Below are positions 36,401 to 48,052 of a DNA stretch of 64,000 nucleotides, in pieces. This DNA comes from Strix aluco. Taxonomy: Eukaryota; Chordata; Aves; Strigiformes; Strigidae. The stretch spans positions 63,686,984 through 63,750,983 of the forward strand of contig NC_133933.1 of the NCBI RefSeq assembly GCF_031877795.1, in the 5' to 3' direction. A program made the translations under genes and the position numbers. The notes under the pieces were generated by a model that saw nothing but the letters and a program-made list of their open reading frames with translations, ran no database searches and was not told the DNA's origin. Within the stretch, counting starts at the first letter, position 1. The number at the start of each line of letters is the position of its first letter.

Positions 36401-39400
36401 TCTAATGAGTTTCCATGACCTCCTTGCTCGGAGAAGTTTCTGTTGTCTGGACAGAACCGCTGTTGCTGCAGCATGCCAGCTCTCCCCCCAGAGAGGACTG
36501 GCTGGGGAGGGCAATGAGGGGAAACTGCATTAAAACTTGATAAATCACTGCTTCCACTCGCTGTTATAGGAACTGTAAAAAGGCAGAAAATATAGGATTT
36601 ACCCCTCTATACCTCCCAGACTGCCACGTAAGAGAGTCCACAGGCAGAAACAACCTACCTCTGCAGCCTTCTGCAAAACCGGTGGTTTTAAAGGGCAATC
36701 AATTTAAATTTTATAAAAAGACAGCTCTGCCTGTTGGCAGGCAACGACTGCCTGCTCATTGTACTGAGTCGTGTTCTCATCAACGAAAAGAGGTTAATCT
36801 GTCTGCCCAACAACAGTTCTGACTTGTGGCTCACACAAGGCTTGACCCAAAGCTTGTCCACGGTCAGTAAAGGGGTGTGTGTCAGGAACATGGTATTTAT
36901 TTGTAATAATTAAATATTAGAATTAGGTAGTTTATTATCCTCCACCTTGTGAATTCCTTCTAAAATTTCCTTCTTGTGCCCAAGAAAATGTACCATTTAC
37001 ATGAATGAGCCTGTTTCTGTTTGTAAAATTACACAGGGAAGTGTAGCCTCTCTATGTGAATTGAGCTTTTTTGAGACTAAAACTATGTGGGGGTTCCCAG
37101 TGTTGAGATAAATCTGTGCAATGTCTCTTTGGCTACAGAAAGGACCACATAATGTCTAGTTTTAAGAATCAACATGAAAAGTGTAGACTTGAGCAGAGTG
37201 TGGTTTAAGAGTATTTGAGCAGCGTCAGTGCCAGTAGACTGCTGAATGGAATTAATTCAAGAACTCCTTTGCTCACCAGGCTCTAAAGACTCCATAAATA
37301 AAATGTTAATATTTCAGCTCTACGTATGCTCTATTATGAAAAGCTGAAAAATGAGACAAGAAAACAAAAAAGTTCACAATTTCCTGAACTTTGAGAGAAT
37401 GTAAGGTTTATTTTGTCTTGAACTTATATTTGTGCAAAAAGAAATTTCCTGTAGTCAAAAACTCTCTCTGCTTTTATAAATCTGAATGTACATGTTCCAT
37501 CAGCTCAGACAAGCCAAAAGGGTTTGGAACTTGGCAGAAAGTTTTTCTAATGAACAATTATCATTTATCTCATGAATAATATTGCTTTGTTTCAGTCTCA
37601 CATAGAACAAAAATGCATCTGAGTTTTAAAAGCCTCCTCAGAAATCATTACCATAAACTTGGAAACACCCTCTGCACTTGAGAACAGGGAAAATGGAAAC
37701 TATCATGCTGTGCTGACTGTTCCCTCCTGTAATTCTTCCTCTTGGAGATGACCCTGGATAAAAAGCTGCTGCTTCCCATGCTGGCACCTGCTCTGGCATT
37801 CAGTGGCAAGAGAGGAGCAGATCCAGTCTGGGAGCATTGTTTTTTGTGGGGACAAGTTATCTGCCACAAGTCAAAAGAAATGGCTGAATGGTAGAGCTGG
37901 TACAGGGCACTAGTGATACAGGTAGCTACAACTCCTTGGCTAAACCACTCCCAATCTGTTTGCACTTTGAATTTAAATATGGTCATTTTTACAGTGTTTC
38001 TCCCACTTAAAAGTTCTGCAGTCCCTGGGAGTATGAAGTCCTATAGAAACTTTTTCTTTGGGAAATATATCCATTCAACATTATAATAAAATTTCAGATG
38101 ATTCATGCTGTGCATTAGGCTATTTACTTCATAGACATGGTTAGTGATCTTTCCTAGGTCAGAAGCAAGAACTTTTATTCAGAGGTAGACTCCATCCACC
38201 TACATTTTAACTCATTAAATCCAGGCAGGCATCTGACTTCTCTTCCTTCAGTTCATTGACATCTGCACCCAAAAGCCTTGCTCTGGCTGTTGGATAGCAC
38301 AGATGGTTCATGGGACCAGCTCCTCCACCCAGTAAAAGCACTGATGTCACAGAGAGGACTTTGTGGACTGAATTTTGATTCCCTACCTAGAGTCTACAAT
38401 TTTGCTTGTCCATAGATCCCTTTTTTCCTGCTCATTGATTCATGTGTTACCTCTTGCAATTAGATTTTACCGCAGTAGATGACTTGGTATTTTCATACTG
38501 TTGAACTTTTGCCTATTTGATCAGCAGAGGTGCTGGAATCAGGAGACTATTGCCAGGTCTTCCATATACTTCCCATATAACCTTGTGTACCAGACATTTG
38601 GGCTGGGTAGTATCATCCTTACTCATGTTGATGAGCATTTAAAACACATGAGCAGTCCCAGTGACTGCTATAGATAAGACACATGAGTGAGCAATCACCA
38701 ACCTGAGCAAAGGTTACAAAATCTTGTGCATAACTTCTCTGCACTTGGGTTAACGAGTAGGAAACAGTATTATTTAATTTCCTGGCTGATGCTGTAAGCT
38801 AAAATACCTTAACAACCTGAGAAGATACTGCAGAAGGGTAGTAGACTGCCAATATGAAGTTATTAGGCTCCCCATCCTATGCTGTGATGCTCAGTAGTCC
38901 CAGTAAAGCTCTCTCCAGAGCCCCAAACAGGAGACTTCTTCCCAGGTGTGAAATATTCTGGGTCAAAGCCCAACTCCTGACTCTGAGCTGTGCTCCCATC
39001 TGGCCTCCTGCAGAACTTCTCCCTCAGATCAAGCATTGTGACCATGTTTTTAAAGATTTAATCTTTAATTAATCTTCTTTGAAATACATTACTAACAAGC
39101 TTGACTGAAATTCATTCAGAACATATTTGTTTCCTACATAAATTACCGGTTTCCCTGATAGGGGTCGATTTGGTTGTTTGTTTCCCTTTGAAAAAAGAAA
39201 AAAAATCCACTTAGTCTCTGCCCAGATGAGGAAAACAGGTCATGTTTAAAAAGATGTGGGCTAACATGCTCTTAACACCCCCACCCCCAAACAAACCAAT
39301 GGTAAATGCTACTTAAAACAGGTTTAACATATCTAAGAGATTAGGATCAGTCTTTGTCTCTACCCTAGCTAGCTTGCTTTTAAATGTGACCTCCTTTCCT

Positions 39401-40410
39401 TGCCTAGACAGATGCTCTTTGTCTGTTGGGACCACTCAGCTGTAAAGCCATCCTGACAGCTACCTCGCTTCCCAGTCTCTCCCAAAGGGCCAAGACTCTT
39501 CCAAGTGATTTCCTTCTACTGAAAAGACTATAATTAGCTGCTTCCCTCCTTTTCCTCTGTTTAAAATTGGCATTATACAGCCTATTTTCTGAAACCTCAT
39601 CTCCCATCCTGTCCTGCTTTCAAACATATATAAAAGGAAATGCTATGCTATGGGAGAATAAGCACATTGTTTAATAAAGACAAAATGCCAAGTTTTATAG
39701 TAAAGAATCAACATTTTTTTCCTTTCCCATTAGGCTGTGACTTATCCTTCTGTTACCCAAAATACATACTAACTGCTTACTTCTGAACTATGACTTCCTC
39801 CCCATTTTACTAAACATTATTATTACCCTGTTTACTTCAGCAGCCTGAATAGTAAGATTTCCTTTATTGCTCTAGTATATTATTCTCCCCTACATCTAAG
39901 TAATTGCATATTAAGTTTTCCTGTCCATTTCTATCAGTGGAATAGCTTTTGAAAATGTAAATCCAGCAACAGTACTCACAGATTCAAAGACTTCAACTCA
40001 GAATGTGTTTTGAAAGAGTGTTAGGGACAATTTCTTGGCTTATAAGGGATTTGAAGCTGAGAAGTCTCTACAATCTTATAAGCACAGATATTTTCTTACA
40101 AAAATATCATGCCAATGTCAGATATCATTGTTCATTTAGCAGAATTTAGTATCAGTATTTTTAAGCTTCTCAAAAAAAAAAAAACAAAACCCAAACAAAA
40201 CAAACCAGCATTTTCTAAAAACTGGCTCTGCAAATTTATGAAACTTGTCTTAGTTAAAACAAATTATTCATCAGCTTTTCAGATTTTCCCTACTCAATTA
40301 TGCAGTCTCAAAGCTCAGTTCACCAAAGAAATTACTGAAAAGTTATTTTAAGTTATTTCATGTGTTAGTTTATCCAAGTCAAGCTTTGTAATCAAAATGT
40401 GACGATTAGC
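33495..40410. other. Intergenic DNA, no intact gene seen
   Basis: AT-rich DNA with short frames. It contains a short CA repeat near 35317-35333. Minus-strand frames of up to 112 codons (37648-37986) have no recognisable domain. I see no exon pairs or RNA genes. Confidence 0.45.
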
Positions 40411-40501
40411 ATTCCTTTGTAATTTAATACAAATATATTCCTTTGTAATTTAATACAAATTCATTCCCTTTTAATTTAATACAAATTTATTCCTTTGTAA
40501 T
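40411..40501 (+). repeat. 26-bp tandem repeat, about 3.5 copies
   Basis: Units at 40411-40436, 40437-40462 and 40463-40488 are each 26 bp, and a partial fourth follows. The shared core TTTGTAATTTAATACAAA is nearly its own reverse complement. Units differ at one to three positions. The array is AT-rich and noncoding. Confidence 0.9.
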
Positions 40502-41219
40502 AAATGACAAAGGAGGCTATCTTTACAAAATAATTTTCGAGCCTTTTGCATAGGCTTTGGCAAGTACGCTGTTATCTACTGAACTATATGTGTTCAAAAA
40601 TAAATGTACAGCAGTTCAAACAGCAATTCTGAATTATTATGGAAGCAAAGCTGATAGTATGTGTTTCTTTTTAGCTTTCTAGCCTAGGACATTTTGTAGG
40701 ACACATGTTCACTTTGCCAATTAAAGTCCTGTGTCAGTCTTGTTCTTGAGAAACCCTAAATCTTGTTGTTTGTTTCCACACTTTGTTCCTGTTGATTATA
40801 TTCATCAGTTCATAAATCTGAAGTCCCTCATTCACTGAATCGAGCATCTCCACTCGGTCCAAAAGGATTCTGCATGTTTATACACACTAATTTCCAAGTT
40901 AATTACCCTATCATACCTATAGAATAAGCACCCACTTAAGTTTTGTCTTTCAAATGACACAGAAGAGTACGTGCTAGACAAATCTCACTTATTTCCTCTC
41001 TACTGCTTGGCATAAAACCTGATTCCAGTTCATCTGCTAAGGTGTTTGCCCTGACATGGTCCTCAGTCAAGCAAAGACTGGCCCAAATAGCTAGAGATAT
41101 GGAAGCTGAATTTAAGGCACTTACAAGATATTGAGATGCATAAGGAATACAGTAGTGAATAATCCATGACCACTGTAACCTTAGATAACTCAGGAAAGGC
41201 TTTATGTGTCTGTTGGCTG
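40502..41219. other. Intergenic DNA, nothing recognised
   Basis: AT-rich sequence with short frames only. Confidence 0.45.
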
Positions 41220-41390
41220 CATTCACAGTGTTCTAGGCAGCAGGCTATAAAGCTGGGAGGAGTACAGAGAAGGGCAATAAAACAATTGAGGACTTGGGGT
41301 AAAACTGCCATACAAAGAGAGTGAAATGGCTAGGAATGTCTTCCTGAGAAAATGAGGTAGTGGGTAGGTGGGGAGCTGATGGAAGGATAG
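41220..41390 (+). mobile_element. Old truncated CR1 LINE fragment, plus orientation
   Basis: The blocks AAAGCTGGGAGGAGTACAGA, GAGAAGGGCAATAAAACAAT, TGAGGACTTGGGG and GAGTGAAATGGCTAGGAATG follow the order of a conserved sense-strand CR1 3' region (GAGAAGGGCAAC..., GGACTGGAG..., GAGGCTGAGGGAGCTGGG). It is diverged, truncated at both ends and without coding capacity. The match is from memory of the family. Confidence 0.55.
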
Positions 41391-44280
41391 CCATCAGAGA
41401 ATGTACATGGCAAAATAGAAGCTCCCACTATCATAATCCCAAAACCAATGTGGATATCTGATTAAATTCAAAGTCAGTAAATTAAAAATTATGAAATAAA
41501 ATGTATTCTGAAATTCTGCTTTCAAAGAATTTGAAGACAATTCACCTCCAAGAAGAGTTGGTTTTGCCCAGTAATAAAGAACGGCCACCTTCCTGGTGAA
41601 AGCAAGCCAGTGTTGCAGAATAAGCAATATGGCTTCCCAAATAAAAATAATCATGGAGAAAGATAAGGAGTAAATCTTTATTAATTAGTGTTATCTGGAG
41701 CAATTTCTGGTAGTAAAAATGTGGTTAGTTGAACAGGAAAACATCTAAGACATGGGTGGTTTCATATATACTCTTGCAAAACTCAGAGACTACTTAAGAT
41801 TTTTATTCTATGCCTTGTCTAAACCTAAGCTTATTGCTGGGTTTTCGCAGTCAGGATCTCTGGTATTATAGGCTGTGTACACTTGTAAACACTAGTAAAC
41901 TAAGTGTATACCCTAGTAAATTAAGTGTGTGTGGGAATGTTCCCAGACACCCAGGCCGACTGGCATGGCACAGCTCACCTCTGTGCTGGTAAACTCTCTC
42001 CACAACAGCATGGCTGCCTCAAACTGCCTATTGGGAATGGTGTCAGCAACATTATCATTCTCAAACTATGCCCATGAGTAGTTTAGGAGGGCACTAGTTA
42101 GCATGGGCCAAAATGGGGCCAGTGAAAAATCTGATGGTTTATCTGCATGAATGATTGCAATTAACCCACCAATACAGACAGTCACAGAAGACTGGCAAAC
42201 CTCTGGGATCTCTGGTCATAAAAAGAGTACTGTAGAGGCTTGGTTCTGCTTTGCTGGTATTAGCACAGGTATATTCTGCATGGATTGATGTTTGGAGCAA
42301 CGGCAGTGTGCCAGTTCCACAGATTTTGTGACTATGTGGTATCCAAATGGAGAATTAGTAACTGTCCCTGGAAGCACTTATGCTGAAGCTATGGAGAACC
42401 CTATGAGCTGTTTTACCATAAGGATTGCACAGTAAAATAAACGGTCCTCTTCCTGTTTGACCAATAAGCCACTGATTTGAATTAAACAGGAATACACTTA
42501 CACTATGACATCCTTTATCAGTGGAGACAACTTTCTACTTAACAGAAAGAATGGCCAAATAGTGGTACAAGAACACAAAGCTGACATCAACATACAGAAA
42601 AGCTATTACATTTCAACTTATATTTTAAAATAGCCTTCAGCCCCTAATACAGCCAGGGCACTTCCCTGTGCGCTTCTGCCACTCGCATCAAAGAATAAGC
42701 CTTAGAGAGCAAAATGCAGCAGCAGCAGCAGCATCCCTGCCAGGCCCCATCCTTCTGCTGATTCAGGTTGTCACTGAGCCAACAGAGACTTTCGTTGCAT
42801 AGTAATTCATCTACTGATGCTTTAAAACAAGGTTGTGCCCACTCTCCTCGCTTGACTGGCTTACTGAAAGCCCACAGCAGAATCTGCTGGTTTAACTTTT
42901 CCACAGGATGGTAACATTTGAATTATCTTGACTTTGTGAAGCTGGACTCTGCTAAGCAGGTAGGAAAAATAATAAATGCTATTAGGTTACTCTGAACTCT
43001 CTGTTGGCACTCGTGCCCCAGAAGCAACTGGTAGGAATAACAGCTATCAGGGTCAGTTATTTTGGAAAGACATCTGAAGCAAAAGCTGCTGGATAATGGG
43101 GATACCCAAACGAGGCATGTTGTCAGAGGAACGCAGTTGAAAACAACCTGAAGTGTCCCTTCTCACATCCCCTGTAATTAAACATAATAGAAGTCAAGAT
43201 TTCTCTTCAGGCAAAACACTCATAAGGAGAACTTTACATCTTACAAAAAGAGAAATGAGAGAAAATTACTCCAGAAGACAAAATCCAAGGCTGTAACACG
43301 GCCAGAGGCATTTGACCAAGGATGGCGAGCCACCAGCAATTGCTGCAGGGGAAACCGCTGCAGATTTGGCCACAGAGATGTTTCCAGGCAGTCAGCTGAT
43401 GCGAAGGGAATAGGCATCTACATGGACAGGAGTGGTCCCTTCTGGATCAGATCAGGGTATTCTGATGGCTGAGTTAAAGGAGCAGTCCTCTTTGTTTATT
43501 GGAAACACATCTGTCTATTGTGTTGGGTATAGGATACACATGAATGGATTTGTCTGGGTCAGGGAACATCTCTTAGCTCCAGGTGAACAACCTTTTTGCA
43601 GAAGCTCCTCTCTGCTTGTTCTTCCTCCTCTCTCAGATCAAGTGACTGAGAGGCTGGAGAGTTTAAGTCTATAAATCATCCGTCCTTGAGGAGAAGTCTA
43701 CAATTATAACTGCTTTTGTGCAAGGAAGCTTCTGAGCAGATGTAGCCTGAGAAAAAAAGAAACAAGCAGTTGTTGCCAGCTGGGGTCAAAGCCAAAGCTC
43801 AGCAGGGTTTGGTTGGGGACTGCTGGGGAGTGGTGAAGAGATTAGCAGTGGAAGAAGTGGCCTGGAGGATGCAATCAAAGGTGGGTTTCTGTGTGTTGGG
43901 GAAAACAGCTTGGCAGGTTAGAAACCCACTGTAGGGACTAGGACCAGTGAAGGCCCTGATTTTTATCTGTGTTGCAATTGCCTCAGTGCCTTACTCAGGG
44001 TGGTTTGCGGTGCCAAGGGCTTGCCTCTCTGCAGAGACACTTCGGACCTGAAAAAGTGCTAGGAAACTCTTGTCTTCAATTTGACCGTCATTAAACATTC
44101 AAGGGAAAAGAAACCTCTGGGTCTGATGTGGAATTAAAGCTTCAAACTTGCCCTGAGAGTCAAAGAAAGAGCCGGTTAGGAAGCATGACAGATGTGCCAG
44201 CTATTGGAAAGGCAAGCAAAATGTTCAGTGTGGGTAAAGTCCTGCATACAGAGGGCCATGATTGTAATTAGGATGGCAAG
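41391..44280. other. Intergenic DNA, no intact gene seen
   Basis: It holds a short 21-bp two-copy repeat (listed separately) and a short CAG run at 42717-42733. GC rises modestly from about 43.3 kb onward. Frames are short and unrecognised. Confidence 0.45.
41892..41933 (+). repeat. Two-copy 21-bp tandem repeat
   Basis: CTAGTAAACTAAGTGTATAC is followed directly by CTAGTAAATTAAGTGTGTGT, with a degenerate third start (CTTGTAAAC) just upstream. It is noncoding. Confidence 0.7.
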
Positions 44281-44299
44281 GGACTGCCACTATATTGTG

Positions 44300-44410
44300 G
44301 TAAAGCTATAAAAGTATAGTGCAGCCCCACCTCACACCCCAGCATCCTCCTCCTCCACAGGCCACCATGGGGCGGTCAGGATGGCTGGGAGAGCCTCACC
44401 TGTGAGGAGT
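44300..44410 (+). promoter_or_regulatory. TATA-box, splice-acceptor-like and Kozak ATG cluster
   Basis: TATAAAAG lies at 44307-44314. About 45 bases later comes a pyrimidine tract ending CCTCCACAG at 44360, then GCCACCATGG with the ATG at 44367. The frame from this ATG is short (MGRSGWLGEPHL, stop at 44403). A donor-like CCT/GTGAGG at 44402 would let the frame continue by splicing, and a second ATG at 44381 opens 60 codons. This arrangement looks like the start of a small TATA-driven gene, but no downstream exon or known protein supports it. Confidence 0.3.
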
Positions 44411-47400
44411 GCGAAGGCAGCTGTCAGTGCAGAACTTAGAAACATTTCTGTTAGGATATCCAGAATTAAATTCACATTCTGGAAAAATCAGTCAGGACGC
44501 TTGCAGGGAGAAAAATCATGCACAGTAATGATACATTTGCAACAAACCCAGTTACTGAAGTAATATTATGGGGAAAACTTCTCATACTACCTGGGAATTA
44601 AATTAACGAATAAATTCCTTCATCCTGAAGCCCCCAAAATGCCTTGATAAAAACACAGACAAAGAAAAGTAGTGAAGTGATAAATTGAGAATTGGAAGGA
44701 GAGCAGGCAGGTAGAGAGCTTGCAGTCGTAGTGCTCCAAAACATCTGTTTGAACCATGGGGAAAAAAAAGGGTGGGTGCTGCATCATGGTGGAAAACAAG
44801 GCTTGGAAACAGAAGATTCACAAAATAAATTAGAAATATTAGCAGGTTTTGCGGCTCACTGCAGTGCTTAAGAGGTTTTGTGGTGGTGTTTGGGTTTTTT
44901 AATGTCATATTACAGTCACATTTCCTCTTCCATTTGTTATCATAATTTTAAAGGGGCATCCTTTCAAGTTAACTCTTCTGCGACAATGCTTTCTGTAGCA
45001 GCAGTATTTTATTCTTGTAAAATCCTTGGACTGATGTAGCAATGACAGGCAAATGCCAGCAACCTCATGATAAAGAACACCTTTTGGGTAAACACATTAC
45101 CAGAGACAACCTGAATGATGTGATATGCTGAAAAAATGCACAGGTGAGGTTCAAGCAAATCAGAAGGTACTTCGTGGTACAGCAGGTCCTTTTTTTGTCC
45201 TCAGCATTTCTTAGGTAAACTCACTGCAATGGACTCTAAATGTCAGCTGTTGTTGGATAGCATCATGCTTTTTTATTTCTTCAGTGACTGTTGTTGATGT
45301 CAAGAGCAGCTGTGTTCAATCTTTTTTCTTAAAAAAAAAAAAGAAAGAAAGAAAAGAAAAAAAAGAGTAGAGCTTAGCATCTGAAAAAAATTGGCTTTGT
45401 GTGGCTAACCACAAGCAGGGCACATGACTGAGTGCTGCATCTGCTATGTCCCACTTCATTTCAAACAGTTTGGACAAGAATATTCTGTCAATTTAAAGAG
45501 GAACTCTCAATTTACAGAATGGATTTAGAGCTCCTCATTGCAGCAAGCTTCAAATTTTACCCCCTACCAACAAAATAAGAAAATCTGTACTCTGGAAAAG
45601 GGAGCTGCAGAATTTACTCCTTTCTGTCTCCTCTCTCTAACCATAGTGTAAGGGTCAGATTTCTAGGAAATATTTGTCGATTTTTGGACATCTGCCTTTC
45701 CAGGGTAGCTAGAGCTACCTCTAGGGCTGTTTCTGGTAATTTGAAGAAAAGAAGTGTCAGCTAGTTAGAACATCTTAATACTTGCATGCAGAAAGATATG
45801 AAGCACTTAAATCCCTAAGGTATCATTTTTATTTTAGCACTGGTAATAAATTAAATGCTTGAGTAGACTTATTGGTCTTGCTAGTAATAGCAGATTTTTC
45901 AAAAATATTTGAATACCTACTCCTATAAGGTATCTTGGAACTGCCAACTATTTAATACTCATACTAATGAATGATCCTGTGCCCTGCAACCAAAGAAAAA
46001 TGCTTTTCTGCAAAACCTAATCTGAGGCAAAAAAATTCATAGATACTTGAAATTTTCTGACCTGCCCACAGTTGCATAATTTCCTCAGCAGCAATGCAAG
46101 GTATGCAGCCTACAAAGCCTCTTTTGTAGCCCATCATCTAGCCACAGGCTTTGCTTTTTCTTCTACTGTACATTATTATCTCTTCACTAGGATAGCATGG
46201 TCTTTGGTCTTTATTGGCTGCAATGTGCAAAAACGAATGACAAAAAGTAGGGTAAAAAGGAACCTCAAGATTCCAAGCTCCTTCCTCAAGACAGGAAAAA
46301 CTATAAAAAAGGACTACACCTAGTTATAGTATAATGAAATTCATGAAAGCTTTTACTTGCTCACTTTTCTTTACCCCCTTCTGGGCTTGTCTAGGCTAGA
46401 AGACAGTTTATGTGCTGGAAATCTAACATGGGTTGACATGAGAGAGAGATATAGGTGCACTAGAAAGAGGCTTCATAACTCTTCCTCTAGCTGCAGGACA
46501 CCTTAACTCTGCTAGAGGAGATGCAGATGAACAATAGCTCCTGGAAATTAATATTGCTTTGCTTTTTCTTTGGAGCAGTTATCATCACCTTGACCTGCGT
46601 TCATTAAAGATGGGCTCATGAATGCTGGGGGGCTGCTGATCAGCAGCTTCTTTCTATGAAGTAATTTCATTGTTAATTATTTCTATAGGAAACAGTGGCT
46701 CAAAACAAGATTTAAGGGATAAAGGACACTAAGGCCTGGTTTAGTCTTTCAGTGATCTCACCATATAAATGCCACAGGATTGAATTTCTTCTCTATGGAA
46801 ACTCAGTCAGCTAGATACCCCCAAATTTCCATGATGAAAACACAAAAAAATGTAAGCAAGTAATAAATCTGTTAGAATTGGAAAAACACAAGCAGTTTGA
46901 AAATTCAGAATCACATTACTCCAAAAAAATCTGTCCATGTCATGGGGAAAAAAGTGTGAGTAAATGCTGTGTTCTGGAATGCCGGACAGCAAATATTAAA
47001 CCACGGATACAACACATTCAAGATCTGTGTTGGTCAGGTCAGTAAAATTATAATTCTTATTTTTATAAAGGAGAACACCTAGATTAGTTTATTTACAGTA
47101 AAAAGCATACAATCATGACAAACAGCATTTATCCATAGGGTTTGCAGCTTTGCATGATCACTATCACAATGCAGAGCAAAGCATGCCTTATGATGGTTTG
47201 ATACTGACTGTGCTGTTAATTTGGATGTAAATGCAATATATGGCAAGTGTCCATAGATTTGCTCCTACTTTCATTAAGCTGTCTGGAAAAGTGCATCCTG
47301 GTGCTATGCTGGCAGACTCATAGAGTGTCACCACTCCTCTCCATAGAAGCTCGGAGGCTGGAGCAAGAGGGCTCAGATCTCTCAGGTTAGTCCTGCAGCC

Positions 47401-47491
47401 TTCTGTAGCTTTCTCCTCAACGAGCTACTCAGTGAGGAGGAATAACTGGACCATCATCTAGATGTGACTGCAAAGAACAATTAGTGATATC
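44411..47491. other. Intergenic DNA, nothing recognised
   Basis: AT-rich sequence with an A/AAAG low-complexity tract at 45331-45367. Short frames only. Confidence 0.45.
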
Positions 47492-48052
47492 TGTCATGGT
47501 TTAACCCCTGTCAGCAACTAAGCACCACCCAGGCGCTTGCTCGCTCCCGTCATAGTGGGTTGGGGGAAAGAACGAGAAGGGTAAAATTGAGAAAACATGT
47601 GGGTTGAGATAGACAGATTAATGGGTAAAGCAAAAGCTGCACGTGCAAGCAAAGCTAAACAAGGAGTTCATTCACCGCTTCCCATTGGCAGGCATCCCCA
47701 GGAAAGCAGGGCTCCATCACATGTAAGGGTTACTTGGGAAGTAATGCCGAACGTCCCCCCCCTTTCCTTCCTTCTTCTTCCCCCAGCTTTATGCTGAGCA
47801 TGCATGATATCATATGGTATGGAATATCCCTTTGGTCAGCTGGGGTCAACTGTCTCAGCTGTGTCCCCTCCCAACTTCTTGTGCACCCCCAGCCTGCTTG
47901 ACCAGAAATGGCCTTGACTCCGTGTAAGCACTGCTCAGCAATAATGAAAACATCTCTGTATTATCCATACTGTTTCCAGCACAAAATCTCAAACATAGCC
48001 CCATACCAGCTACTCTGAAGAAAATAACTTTATCCCAGCCAAAACCACCACA
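47492..48052 (+). mobile_element. Avian endogenous-retrovirus LTR, diverged or internally deleted (561 bp)
   Basis: It starts TGTCATGGTTTAACCCC and ends ATCCCAGCCAAAACCACCACA. Between them lie blocks I recognise from a common bird LTR family: GCAAAAGCTGCACGTGCAAG, CAGGAAAGCAGGGCTCCATC, ACATCACATGG-like sequence, GGTATGGAATATCCCTTTGG, CCCTCCCAACTTCTTGTGCA and GCACTGCTCAGCAATAATGA. No internal retroviral genes flank it, so it is a solo LTR. The bases outside the ends (GATATC left, TCTTTA right) do not form a clear target duplication. The family assignment is from memory and no family name is claimed. Confidence 0.8.

Noticed and set aside
42717..42733. CAG trinucleotide run
   Set aside because: Only about five to six units, not in a supported exon.
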